From CAXBNB01 sp965267535 (GTDB lineage: Bacteria; Bacteroidota; Bacteroidia; Cytophagales; Cyclobacteriaceae): a stretch of 64,000 bases of DNA. The notes beneath the pieces are model-generated. The model was not told the origin of the DNA, did not search any database, and saw only the letters and a program-made list of their open reading frames with translations. Shown here in pieces: positions 18,402-26,851 of this stretch (position 1 is the first letter of the stretch; the number at the start of each line of letters is the position of its first letter). A program made the translations under genes and the position numbers. The DNA lies in NCBI GenBank assembly GCA_965267535.1, contig OZ254082.1, positions 3,782,001 to 3,846,000 on the forward strand, read 5' to 3'.

Positions 18402-19007
18402 TTACAAAAAGTGCAAAAAGATAAAAAATGGTAAGATGATCAGGCGGGTGATTTCTTTGCGCAGTATGGAGAGTGCCTTCCAGGCCAGTGTGTAGGTAGA
18501 CCTCAGGTTGATTCCTATCAGGTTTGAGGCTTCTTCGTAGGAAAACCCTTCGTAAAAGATAAGGCTAATGACTTCTTTTTGCCTATCGGAAAGTTTACCG
18601 ATTGCCTTTCTTAGTTGCTGCAGTTTTTCTTTGTTGTGCTGGCCGGCTATCAGCTGGTCTTCAAAAGGAAAAATGACATCTACTTCCTGCTCCACAGGAA
18701 ACAAGCGGTGCTTTCTTTCCTTGTCCATATTTCGCACAAGCCTTCTTCTTAGCGCTTTGAAGAGGTAGTACTTTACATTATCTGTAGATGACAGATTGCC
18801 ACGGTTGTGCCATATATCTACAAACATGTCCTGTATACCATCTGTCACTATACTCCTGACCGGCACCACTTTACAGCCATAATTGAACAATTCCTGCAGG
18901 TACTTTTGGTAGAGCTGCTGAAACGCAACTCTATCTCCCTGACGAAATTGCTGCCAAAGCTCACTGTCATTAGAAGAGGCCGATGTGGTCGTATTGTTTG
19001 CTAACAT
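18402..19007 (-). CDS. ECF sigma-70 factor, PUL1
   Basis: A 201-aa FecI-like sigma factor that should drive PUL1 when released by the adjacent FecR. Region 2 is at about 25-100 (DGIQDMFVDIWHNR) and region 4 at about 140-190 (RQKEVISLIFYEGFSYEEA). It is closely similar to the left-edge sigma (62-631), sharing the SSTDN-KYYL segment and the YEG-YEE turn. The C-terminal tail, about 12 hydrophobic residues after ITRL, is longer than in the other sigmas here; a membrane-associated tail or simple read-on is possible. The 158-bp region upstream holds the GH95 terminator. Confidence 0.93.
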   Translation of the reverse strand: MLANNTTTSASSNDSELWQQFRQGDRVAFQQLYQKYLQELFNYGCKVVPVRSIVTDGIQDMFVDIWHNRGNLSSTDNVKYYLFKALRRRLVRNMDKERKHRLFPVEQEVDVIFPFEDQLIAGQHNKEKLQQLRKAIGKLSDRQKEVISLIFYEGFSYEEASNLIGINLRSTYTLAWKALSILRKEITRLIILPFFIFLHFL

Positions 19008-19106
19008 GACTTTTATTGAACCTACATAAGTAATATAATTATTTTACATAGTCAACTTTAATCGCACCGAAGCACACTTTACACGGCCCTCACTTAGCTC
19101 TTTCTA

Positions 19107-19143
19107 CAAAAAAGCCCTTTTGGAAAAATATCCAAAAGGGCTT
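19107..19143 (-). terminator. Rho-independent terminator of the GH95 gene
   Basis: A perfect 13-bp stem, AAGCCCTTTTGGA (19112-19124) and TCCAAAAGGGCTT (19131-19143) with loop AAAATA, is followed on the minus strand by a T-run. It ends 23 bp after the GH95 stop and so separates GH95 from the sigma-fecR-susCD transcript. Confidence 0.85.
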
Positions 19144-19165
19144 AGATCGGAGTGTCTGCCTGGTG

Positions 19166-21535
19166 TTATTGAAACAATACCAGCCCCTCTCCGGGAACGA
19201 TTTTTACTTTTTCTGTCTTGCCGTTGTACGATACATTCGTCTGAACTTCTTCCTGAGAGCGTACCACAACTTTTGTCAGTACATTGTTTTTCCAAAAAAG
19301 ATCAACCTCAATATTGCCGCGTGCCTTGAGACCGGTAACCTGACCACTCTTCCATGCTGACGGCAAGGCTGGCAACAACTCTATATTACCCGTTTCGTGA
19401 GACTGCATGAGCATTTCAGCTATACCGGCTGTAGCTCCCATGTTTCCGTCCAACTGAAATGGCGGGTGTGTGGATAGCAGGTTGGCATACACTCCCCCCC
19501 CATCCATCATATTTACTCCCCCATTGTCGGTGATTTGCAATGCTCTGCGCAATAGCTTGTAGGCTCTGTCTCCATCCTGCAGCCGTGCCCAGAAGTTGAT
19601 CTTCCAACCGATAGACCAGCCGGTACCATCGTCTCCTCGTGCATTTAGCGATACCCGGGCTGCTTCTGTCAGCTTGGGGGTTTCGGCCTGGTTGATCTGA
19701 TTGCCGGGATAAAGTGCATACAGGTGCGAAACATGCCGATGCTTGTTGTTAGGATCATCCAGATCCTCTTTCCATTCCTGCAGTTGCCCCCACTTACCTA
19801 TTTTCAAGGGCAGTAGTTTTTTTCGTGCGGTTTCCAGTTCTTTTCTGAATGCTTTGTCTTCTCCCAAGATTTCACTGGCTTCAATGCAATTGTTAAATAT
19901 GTCCCAGGCAATCTGAATATCCATGTACGCTCCTGTAGATATGCCTCCATGCTCAGGTGAATACGATGGTGAAGAAACCAAATAGCCTTTTTCATCTTTG
20001 GTCAGGTAATCGAGCCAAAAGAGTGCTGCCTCTTTCATTATCGGATACCCTTTTTCTTTCAGGTATTTTTTATCCTGCGTGTATTGGTAGTGCTCCCACA
20101 CGTGGCGACCATACCAGGCAGCTCCTCCGGGAAAAAAGCCCCATGGAAAACTCCATCCGGGTGCTGTAAAACCAAATGCATTATTCATGGTGTTTACCAC
20201 CCAGCCTCGTGCATTGAAAAAATCTTTGGCTGTCTGCCTGCCGGGTGCTCTCAGCTTGTCTACATACTCTATCAATGGTTCGTGGCATTCTGCCAGGTTG
20301 GTCATCTCTGCCGGCCAGTAAATCATCTGTATGTTGATGTTAGCATGATAGTCGCACGCCCAGGGAGGGTTATTTTTGTCGTTCCATTTACCCTGCAGGT
20401 TGGCCGGCAAAGTACCGGGGCGCGAACTACTGATCAACAGGTAACGCCCATACTGAAAGTAAAGGGCTTCCAGTTCCGGATCTGACTGGCCCTGAGCATA
20501 GGCTGCCAATCGCTGGTCTGTCGGTATTTCATCACGATTTTTCCCATCCAGTTTAAGGCTCACTCTTCCGTGTAGTTGGGTGTAATCGCGCCGGTGCTCA
20601 TCGAGCAGTTGTTCGTAGGTTTTGCTTTGCAGGGCTGTTATCGTCTGCTGATTAAGTGCCAGATAATCTCTGCCTCCGTATTCCGGGTAATTGTTTTGGT
20701 AGTCGGTAGCAGCTGTCATGTACAGGGTTACTTTTTTTGCCCCTTTTATCTTTAGCTTTCCATCGGTAAACGTCACATCTTTACTATCGGTATCTACCAC
20801 TATCCTGCTTTCAAACCCCATACCGTTGTTTTCCAGCGCTCCTGCAAATACTAGTTGCTCGTCTTTATAGGTAAAATCAGCCTGCTTGTGCAACGATTCA
20901 TGACTTATGGTGTAGTTGCTCCCATTTGTGCTATTGTTTTCATAACGAAAAATCATAGCCCTGGCCGGATAGCTGGCAAAGTAAGTTCTTTGATGCTGTA
21001 CACTGCCCTGCGTGTATGCTACGGTTCCTACAGCCTGGTTTATATCCAGCGTTCGTTTGTAGTTGGTGACCTCTCCCATACCATCTACCTCCACATACAA
21101 ATCACCAAAAGCCTGATAGGCTCCATAGCCTTCCCACACGCTATTGCCTTTGTCTGCTTTGATTCTGCCGGTCAGTTCCCGATTGGCTAGCTGGTGTGCT
21201 TCGTCGTATTTGCCTTCTGCCAGTAGCTTTCTCACCTGCGGCAGGTACTGATGCGCTCCGGGTCGGTTGCCTCCATTGTATTCGTCCCATTCGCCTTTAC
21301 CTCCCGACCATAGAGACTCTTCGTTGTACTGAATACGCTCCTTGTTTACTCCTCCAAAAAACATCGCTCCCATGTAACCATTGCCTATGGGCAGAGCCTG
21401 TGTCATCCACGATGTAGCCGGCTGATTGTACCAAAGTGTAAGGTTTTGAGCAGGCTGGTACTTCAAGGGTTGTGCTATTGTGCTAGCAAAACCTGTCATG
21501 AATATGCCTATGCATACGAGAATTTTTTTCACCAT
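19166..21535 (-). CDS. GH95 glycoside hydrolase (alpha-L-fucosidase / alpha-L-galactosidase)
   Basis: A 789-aa exported inverting glycosidase of family GH95, which releases alpha-1,2-linked L-fucose or alpha-L-galactose. The signal peptide ends near STIAQ. The N-terminal beta-sandwich begins with LWYNQPATSWMTQALPIGNG, diagnostic of the family. The (alpha/alpha)6 catalytic domain carries the Asn-x-Asn pair in YHANINIQ (about 397), the acid Glu in YSPEHGG (about 527), and an Asp in QLDGNMG (about 695), matching AfcA-type enzymes. The length is normal for the family. It has its own terminator, upstream of the sigma gene on the same strand, and shares a divergent promoter region with the TIM-barrel/sulfatase pair. 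Confidence 0.94.
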   Translation of the reverse strand: MVKKILVCIGIFMTGFASTIAQPLKYQPAQNLTLWYNQPATSWMTQALPIGNGYMGAMFFGGVNKERIQYNEESLWSGGKGEWDEYNGGNRPGAHQYLPQVRKLLAEGKYDEAHQLANRELTGRIKADKGNSVWEGYGAYQAFGDLYVEVDGMGEVTNYKRTLDINQAVGTVAYTQGSVQHQRTYFASYPARAMIFRYENNSTNGSNYTISHESLHKQADFTYKDEQLVFAGALENNGMGFESRIVVDTDSKDVTFTDGKLKIKGAKKVTLYMTAATDYQNNYPEYGGRDYLALNQQTITALQSKTYEQLLDEHRRDYTQLHGRVSLKLDGKNRDEIPTDQRLAAYAQGQSDPELEALYFQYGRYLLISSSRPGTLPANLQGKWNDKNNPPWACDYHANINIQMIYWPAEMTNLAECHEPLIEYVDKLRAPGRQTAKDFFNARGWVVNTMNNAFGFTAPGWSFPWGFFPGGAAWYGRHVWEHYQYTQDKKYLKEKGYPIMKEAALFWLDYLTKDEKGYLVSSPSYSPEHGGISTGAYMDIQIAWDIFNNCIEASEILGEDKAFRKELETARKKLLPLKIGKWGQLQEWKEDLDDPNNKHRHVSHLYALYPGNQINQAETPKLTEAARVSLNARGDDGTGWSIGWKINFWARLQDGDRAYKLLRRALQITDNGGVNMMDGGGVYANLLSTHPPFQLDGNMGATAGIAEMLMQSHETGNIELLPALPSAWKSGQVTGLKARGNIEVDLFWKNNVLTKVVVRSQEEVQTNVSYNGKTEKVKIVPGEGLVLFQ

Positions 21536-21549
21536 AGTATAGTTTTCGT

Positions 21550-21592
21550 TTACGTAATATTTAAAGCTGCCCGAAGTTACGTTTTTTTAAAG
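21550..21592. promoter_or_regulatory. direct repeats in the divergent GH95 / TIM-barrel promoter region
   Basis: TTACGTAATATTTAAAG (21550-21566) and TTACGTTTTTTTAAAG (21577-21592) are imperfect direct repeats with a 27-bp period, between the GH95 start (21535) and the start of the plus-strand gene (21690). A shared regulator site is possible but unproven. Confidence 0.3.
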
Positions 21593-21689
21593 TTCTAATC
21601 GATGACGTAGAATTGAAATTTACACAAGTAGTGGATTGTTTAAATTAAAGTTAATTTTAAGTCAAACTGTTTATAATAATCACTTTCAA

Positions 21690-22595
21690 ATGCATCAAAA
21701 AAACACACGTAGATCTTTCATTAAACGATCAGCACTGGGAGTGGGGGCATGTCTGGCACCATCACTTTCACTGCAAAGCGCTTCACCTCCACAAGGAAAA
21801 ATCAAACAAGTGATCGCTGCATGGCCCTTTATGGCAGCAGGCCCAAAATGGAGTGTTCAGGAATTTATCCAACACACCCTCTCTCTGGGAGTATCCGGGG
21901 TGGAGCTATTACCCATAGAGCATTGGCCGTTGCTCAAAGCCAACAACCTGATTTGTGCTGCTACGAAATCTCATACCTTTATCAGAGGCATGAACAACAA
22001 AAATCATCACCCGGAATGTTTTTCTGCTCTGGAGGCGGCCATTGACGCTACTTCGCGTGCCGGCTTTCCAAACGTGATGACCTTTACCGGTATGGAAGAC
22101 ACTTCGAATGAAAAAAACGGCAGTAAAGTCTCTAAAGAAGAGGGCTTGCGCAACTGCATAGAAGGGTATAAAAAAATGGCTCGGCTAGCAGAGAAAAAAA
22201 ATGTAACTATGGTACTCGAACCTCTAAATTCGCTGGTAAAAGAAAATATGAAAGGGCATCCCGGCTATCAGGGAGACCACATAGCCTATTGTATGGAAAT
22301 CATAAAAGCGGTCAGTTCACCCTCTCTACGCTTGCTGTTCGATGTTTATCATATTCAAATTATGGATGGTAATATCATCAGCAACATCAACAAGTACAGC
22401 GAATATATCGGCCATGTACAAGTAGCCGGAGTACCGGGCAGAGGAGAAATAGGAACAAATCAGGAAGTTAATTTTTCCGCCGTTATGCAAGCGCTTGTGA
22501 ATGCCGGGTATAACGGATATGTGGGCCATGAATGGATACCAACAGCAGACCCTGTGAAAGGCTTGCGAGAAGCAGTAGCAATATGCGATATTTAA
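21690..22595 (+). CDS. Tat-exported sugar phosphate isomerase/epimerase-like TIM-barrel protein
   Basis: A 301-aa AP-endonuclease-2 / hydroxypyruvate-isomerase-like TIM barrel. The ATG at 21690 is preferred over 21636 because it places a twin-arginine signal (TRRSFIKRSALGVG) right at the N-terminus. Likely metal ligands are Glu in LEPLNS, Asp and His in FDVYHIQ, His in GHVQVAG, and Glu in GHEWIPT, matching the divalent-metal site of the fold. Exported members occur widely in Bacteroidota glycan loci with Gfo/Idh/MocA enzymes; substrates are mostly unknown. It is followed after 20 nt by a sulfatase, so the two are likely co-transcribed, divergently from GH95. Confidence 0.88.
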   Translation: MHQKNTRRSFIKRSALGVGACLAPSLSLQSASPPQGKIKQVIAAWPFMAAGPKWSVQEFIQHTLSLGVSGVELLPIEHWPLLKANNLICAATKSHTFIRGMNNKNHHPECFSALEAAIDATSRAGFPNVMTFTGMEDTSNEKNGSKVSKEEGLRNCIEGYKKMARLAEKKNVTMVLEPLNSLVKENMKGHPGYQGDHIAYCMEIIKAVSSPSLRLLFDVYHIQIMDGNIISNINKYSEYIGHVQVAGVPGRGEIGTNQEVNFSAVMQALVNAGYNGYVGHEWIPTADPVKGLREAVAICDI

Positions 22596-22615
22596 CCATC
22601 TACTTTATTACAACT

Positions 22616-24187
22616 ATGAATTTCAAACTTACTCTTGTCTACTACATCTCCTTCCTGTTCTTTTTTTCTCACTGTACATCTACTACACCAGAAGAAAATA
22701 CTACTTCTCCAAAAAATCATACTCCCCCCAATATTGTTTTCATCTTAACCGACGATCTGGGCTGGAATGAGGTCGGGTTCAACAATGACAGCCTGAAACT
22801 TACCCCACACATTGATCAATTGAGAGAGCAAAGTGTAAGTATGACTCAATTTTATGTTCACGCTGTATGCAGTCCGAGTCGGGCGGCTTTTCTAACCGGT
22901 AGATACCCCTTTAGAACCTGGTCAGACTGGAGGTCGGAAGATTTTGGAAAGCCTTCCTATCTGGACAAGCTCGGTATGCAACTGACTAAAAATCAGGAGG
23001 GAGAAGAAACCCGGCGCATACACGGTCTGGCTTCAGAAGAGCGTACCATAGCCGAAGCATTGAAACAAGAAGGATACTTTACTTCTATTTCTGGAAAGTG
23101 GGGATGCGGTGAGTGGCTTCCCGGACACCTCCCTATGGGACAGGGATTTATGCATCAGTACGGCCACTATGCCTGGGGCATAGATTACAACAACTACACC
23201 ATACCACACAATGCTCCTGCCCGGTTTGCAGTATACGACTGGCACAGAAATCAGCAACCCTTGAACGAACAGGGGTATTCTACTGATCTGATTGCTAACG
23301 AAGTGGTGAGGCTCCTGGCTGAGCACAACCAAAACTCCACTGAGCAACCCTTTTTCTACTACATACCCTTCAATGCTGTACACGGTCCTCTGGAAGATAT
23401 ACCACGGTATCGTGACAAATATGACAAACGATATGCGGCTATTAAGTGTCTGGATGATGCGGTTGGCAGAATTCTAGGAGCGCTTGACCAATATGGCTTT
23501 GCGGATAACACACTGGTTGTACTTACCAACGACAATGGAGCCATACGTGATAACATGAATGCCCCCTACCGGGGAACAAAAAACACCAATTACGAAGGAG
23601 GAGTGCGTGTTCCTTGCCTGATACGCTGGCCCGGCAAAATAACACCGGGAAGCTCCAGCAATGAGCTGATGCATATTACCGATTTTTATACCACACTCAT
23701 AACTCTGGCCGGGGGCACACTCGAGCAGGAGCGAAAACCTGACGGTATAGACATGAGTGATGTACTCATACACGGTGCTAAAAGCCAACGCAATGAAATT
23801 GTATTTGAAGTTTCTGGCAGTGTAAGACTACCGGCTATTCGACAGGGCAACTTCAAATTGATAGGCTCAGAACTGTACGATCTGGAAAACGATCCCTACG
23901 AAGAAAAAAACATTGCCGGTGCTCACCCTAACGTAGTAGCAAAAATGACTGAGCGTGTAAAAGCCATAGGTGAGGAACGTCCTCCTATGCCGGATATGAG
24001 CACACTCATGACTCCTGCACTGCCCTGGGTATATGGCGAAGAAGAAAATGCCAATGCCCCTGAGTGGGTAAAAGATGCTGTGAAAAAAATCAGACAAAGT
24101 CAGCCTCAGTCATGGGCCAAAGGCACTACCCCCTGGCCTCAGGCTCCTAAGGACGGAGTAATTAAATATACCGGAGACGGCAGGTAA
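22616..24187 (+). CDS. Sulfatase (type I, Cys-type), putative lipoprotein
   Basis: A 523-aa formylglycine sulfatase removing sulfate esters, probably from a polysaccharide. The start is set at the ATG at 22616, which gives a hydrophobic signal ending in FSHC, a weak lipobox; the longer frame from 22532 would overlap the previous gene. The active-site motif is CSPSR with Cys85, the residue normally converted to formylglycine, followed by AAFLTGRYP. Metal-site residues appear in LTDDLGWNE near the N-terminus and LTNDNG near residue 300. CTSTT after the lipid Cys lacks an acidic surface-export signal, so a periplasmic location is likely. No maturase is in the window. Confidence 0.93.
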   Translation: MNFKLTLVYYISFLFFFSHCTSTTPEENTTSPKNHTPPNIVFILTDDLGWNEVGFNNDSLKLTPHIDQLREQSVSMTQFYVHAVCSPSRAAFLTGRYPFRTWSDWRSEDFGKPSYLDKLGMQLTKNQEGEETRRIHGLASEERTIAEALKQEGYFTSISGKWGCGEWLPGHLPMGQGFMHQYGHYAWGIDYNNYTIPHNAPARFAVYDWHRNQQPLNEQGYSTDLIANEVVRLLAEHNQNSTEQPFFYYIPFNAVHGPLEDIPRYRDKYDKRYAAIKCLDDAVGRILGALDQYGFADNTLVVLTNDNGAIRDNMNAPYRGTKNTNYEGGVRVPCLIRWPGKITPGSSSNELMHITDFYTTLITLAGGTLEQERKPDGIDMSDVLIHGAKSQRNEIVFEVSGSVRLPAIRQGNFKLIGSELYDLENDPYEEKNIAGAHPNVVAKMTERVKAIGEERPPMPDMSTLMTPALPWVYGEEENANAPEWVKDAVKKIRQSQPQSWAKGTTPWPQAPKDGVIKYTGDGR

Positions 24188-24199
24188 GCAGACTGTATC

Positions 24200-24230
24200 A
24201 AAGCAGGCAGCATCATTAGCTGCCTGCTTT
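24200..24230. terminator. bidirectional terminator between sulfatase and ppdK
   Basis: AAAGCAGGCAGC (24200-24211) and GCTGCCTGCTTT (24219-24230) form a perfect 12-bp stem with loop ATCATTA and A/T runs on both sides, between two convergent genes. It should stop both transcripts. Confidence 0.85.
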
Positions 24231-24241
24231 TCTCATATACT

Positions 24242-26851
24242 TTAAACCAAAGCTGCTCTGGCTGCTGCCAACCGGGCCTTGGGCACTCTGTAAGGCGAAC
24301 AAGACACATAATCCAACCCGAGGGTATGAAAAAAATACACAGAGCTCACATCTCCACCCTGCTCTCCACAGACTCCTAGTTTTATCGTTGGTTTTTCTTG
24401 TCTGCCCCTTTCTATGGCGAGTTTCACCAGAGCTCCTACCCCATCCTGATCTATGCTTTGAAAGGGGTCAGCCTGCAGTATGTCCTGCTCCAAATAGTTT
24501 TTGATAAACCTACCGGAATCGTCTCTGCTAAAACCCAATGTTAACTGTGTCAGGTCATTTGTACCGAAAGAAAAATAATCGGCATGCCGGGCTATTTGAT
24601 CTGCTACCACACAGGCTCTAGGCACTTCTATCATGGTACCTATTTTTATATGCCCCAATGCATCTTCAGTATCCAATTCTACTTTCACATGCTCGGCCAG
24701 TCTCCTCAGCCTGGCCAGTTCCGATTCGTTTCCTACCAGTGGTATCATTATTTCGGGCTGTGGCAGTACTCCTGAGTCACGGTAAACCTCCAGCGCAGCT
24801 GTGACAATAGCCCTGACCTGCATTTTGTATATTTCCGGATAAAGCAGCCCCAACCGACACCCCCTTAATCCCATCATAGGGTTCACCTCGGTCAGCTCTT
24901 CTATTACTTTTTCTATTTTTTCTACCGAAAAATTCAGCGCTTCGGCCATCTCTGCAATTTCCTTTTTTTCTTTCGGCAAAAACTCATGCAACGGAGGGTC
25001 CAATAAACGAATATTGACTGGTAGCCCTTCCATCGCCTGAAAAATAGCTTTAAAGTCTTCTTTCTGGTAAGGGTACAGTTTTTGAAGAGCTGCTTTTCTG
25101 CCTTTCTCGTCGGCAGCCATAATCATCTCTCTGATATCCATGATGCGCTGGCTGTCGAAAAACATATGTTCCGTTCTGCAAAGCCCTATTCCTTTGGCTC
25201 CAAACTCACGTGCTCGCTGCGCATCTGCCGGAGTATCTGCATTGGCCAGCACCTGCATTTCGGCAAATTGATCCGCCCAATCCATTACCCTGGCAAAATC
25301 CTGATTGAGGCCGGCGGCTTTGGTTTCGATCTTGCCTGCGTATACCTTGCCTGTAGTACCATCGAGCGATATGTAATCACCCTCTGCAAACTGCTGATCG
25401 CCTATTTTGAGTATGCCCTTCGCCTCGTCTATATCCAATGCGGAGCATCCCGATATACAACATTTGCCCATACCCCGGGCTACTACAGCCGCATGGCTGG
25501 TCATGCCTCCACGAGCTGTGAGCACCCCGTTGGAAGAAACCATGCCTCTGATATCTTCCGGAGAGGTTTCTATCCGTACCAGTATTACTTCCTTACCTTT
25601 CTCATGAGCTGCTTCGGCTGCTAGTGCATTGAAGTATATACGCCCAGTGGCTGCTCCCGGACTGGCGGGCAATCCTGTGGCCAGTTCCTGAGCATCCTGC
25701 AGTCGGGCTGTGTCAAACTCCGGGTGCAGCAGTTGCTCAATTTGCCCTAAATCCAGTTGCTTAATAGCTTCCTGCTTTTCCATTTTTCCTTCTTCCACAA
25801 AATCTACAGCTATTTTAACCGCCGCTGAAGCTGAGCGTTTGCCAGCACGGGTTTGTAGCAGATAAAATTTGCCGTTTTCTATCGTAAATTCTATATCCTG
25901 CATATCAGCGTAATGCGACTCCAGCAGCTGTGCTGCTTTCACCAACTCATCATACACCTGCGGGTTGAGCTCATTTAGTTCCTGGATTTTATTTGGTGTA
26001 CGAATACCCGCCACTACGTCTTCACCCTGAGCATTCATCAAAAACTCTCCATAGAGAGTGCGCTCACCTGTGGAGGGATTCCGGGTAAACACTACCCCTG
26101 TACCCGATGTATCTCCCATATTGCCAAACACCATCATCTGGACATTTACTGCTGTGCCTACCTCTCCCGGTATGTTGTTGAGCTGCCTGTATATTTTTGC
26201 TCTTTCGTTGTTCCAAGACCTAAACACAGCTTCTATAGCTGCATAAAGTTGCTGACGGGGAGATTGTTCAAACGGCACTCCTGTTTCACGCATTACTACC
26301 GCTTTGTAATCACTCACTATTCGGGCAAGCTGGTCGGCGGTCAACTCCTGATCGCTATGAAGGTTATATTCTTCTTTTATGTCTTCCAGTATCGTTTCAA
26401 AGTGATACATAGGCACACCCAATACTACGTTGCTGTACATTTGTATAAATCTGCGGTAGCAATCCCAGGCAAAGCGCTTAGAGTTAGTACTTTCGGCTAG
26501 CAAAAGTACATTTTGGTCGTTTAGGCCCAGATTTAATATGGTATCCATCATACCCGGCATGGAGTGAACCGAGCCGGACCGAACCGAAACCAACAGGCAG
26601 GACTGTCCTCCAAACTGCTTACCTACACGGGATTCCAGTTGATCGATAGCCAGTTCTACCTGCTGCCTTACATCTGTATTAATCGTATTTTGATCATAAA
26701 AGTACTGATTGCAGGCTTCTGTAGTAATGGTAAAACCAGAAGGTACAGGCAATCCTATCTGAGTCATTTCAGCCAAATTGGCTCCTTTGCCTCCAAGCAA
26801 ATTTTTCATTTGCTTGTTTCCTTCGGAAAATGCGTAAACGTACTTAGTCAT
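24242..26851 (-). CDS. ppdK: Pyruvate, phosphate dikinase
   Basis: An 869-aa cytoplasmic enzyme interconverting pyruvate + ATP + Pi with PEP + AMP + PPi. The N-terminal ATP-grasp domain begins with YAFSEGNKQMKNLLGGKGANLAEM. The central phosphohistidine domain has GGMTSHAAVVARG with the catalytic His near 453. The C-terminal PEP/pyruvate TIM barrel carries LCRTEHMFF and LGVCGEQGGD with the catalytic Cys near 826. The length matches bacterial PPDK and excludes PEP synthase. Its start overlaps the end of the upstream regulatory kinase gene by 8 nt, so the two are one operon. It serves gluconeogenesis or PPi-linked glycolysis and is not itself a PUL gene. Confidence 0.98.
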   Translation of the reverse strand: MTKYVYAFSEGNKQMKNLLGGKGANLAEMTQIGLPVPSGFTITTEACNQYFYDQNTINTDVRQQVELAIDQLESRVGKQFGGQSCLLVSVRSGSVHSMPGMMDTILNLGLNDQNVLLLAESTNSKRFAWDCYRRFIQMYSNVVLGVPMYHFETILEDIKEEYNLHSDQELTADQLARIVSDYKAVVMRETGVPFEQSPRQQLYAAIEAVFRSWNNERAKIYRQLNNIPGEVGTAVNVQMMVFGNMGDTSGTGVVFTRNPSTGERTLYGEFLMNAQGEDVVAGIRTPNKIQELNELNPQVYDELVKAAQLLESHYADMQDIEFTIENGKFYLLQTRAGKRSASAAVKIAVDFVEEGKMEKQEAIKQLDLGQIEQLLHPEFDTARLQDAQELATGLPASPGAATGRIYFNALAAEAAHEKGKEVILVRIETSPEDIRGMVSSNGVLTARGGMTSHAAVVARGMGKCCISGCSALDIDEAKGILKIGDQQFAEGDYISLDGTTGKVYAGKIETKAAGLNQDFARVMDWADQFAEMQVLANADTPADAQRAREFGAKGIGLCRTEHMFFDSQRIMDIREMIMAADEKGRKAALQKLYPYQKEDFKAIFQAMEGLPVNIRLLDPPLHEFLPKEKKEIAEMAEALNFSVEKIEKVIEELTEVNPMMGLRGCRLGLLYPEIYKMQVRAIVTAALEVYRDSGVLPQPEIMIPLVGNESELARLRRLAEHVKVELDTEDALGHIKIGTMIEVPRACVVADQIARHADYFSFGTNDLTQLTLGFSRDDSGRFIKNYLEQDILQADPFQSIDQDGVGALVKLAIERGRQEKPTIKLGVCGEQGGDVSSVYFFHTLGLDYVSCSPYRVPKARLAAARAALV

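Noticed and set aside
22532..22615. Upstream start of the sulfatase at 22532
   Set aside because: It would overlap the TIM-barrel gene and bury the signal sequence; the ATG at 22616 gives a proper N-terminus.
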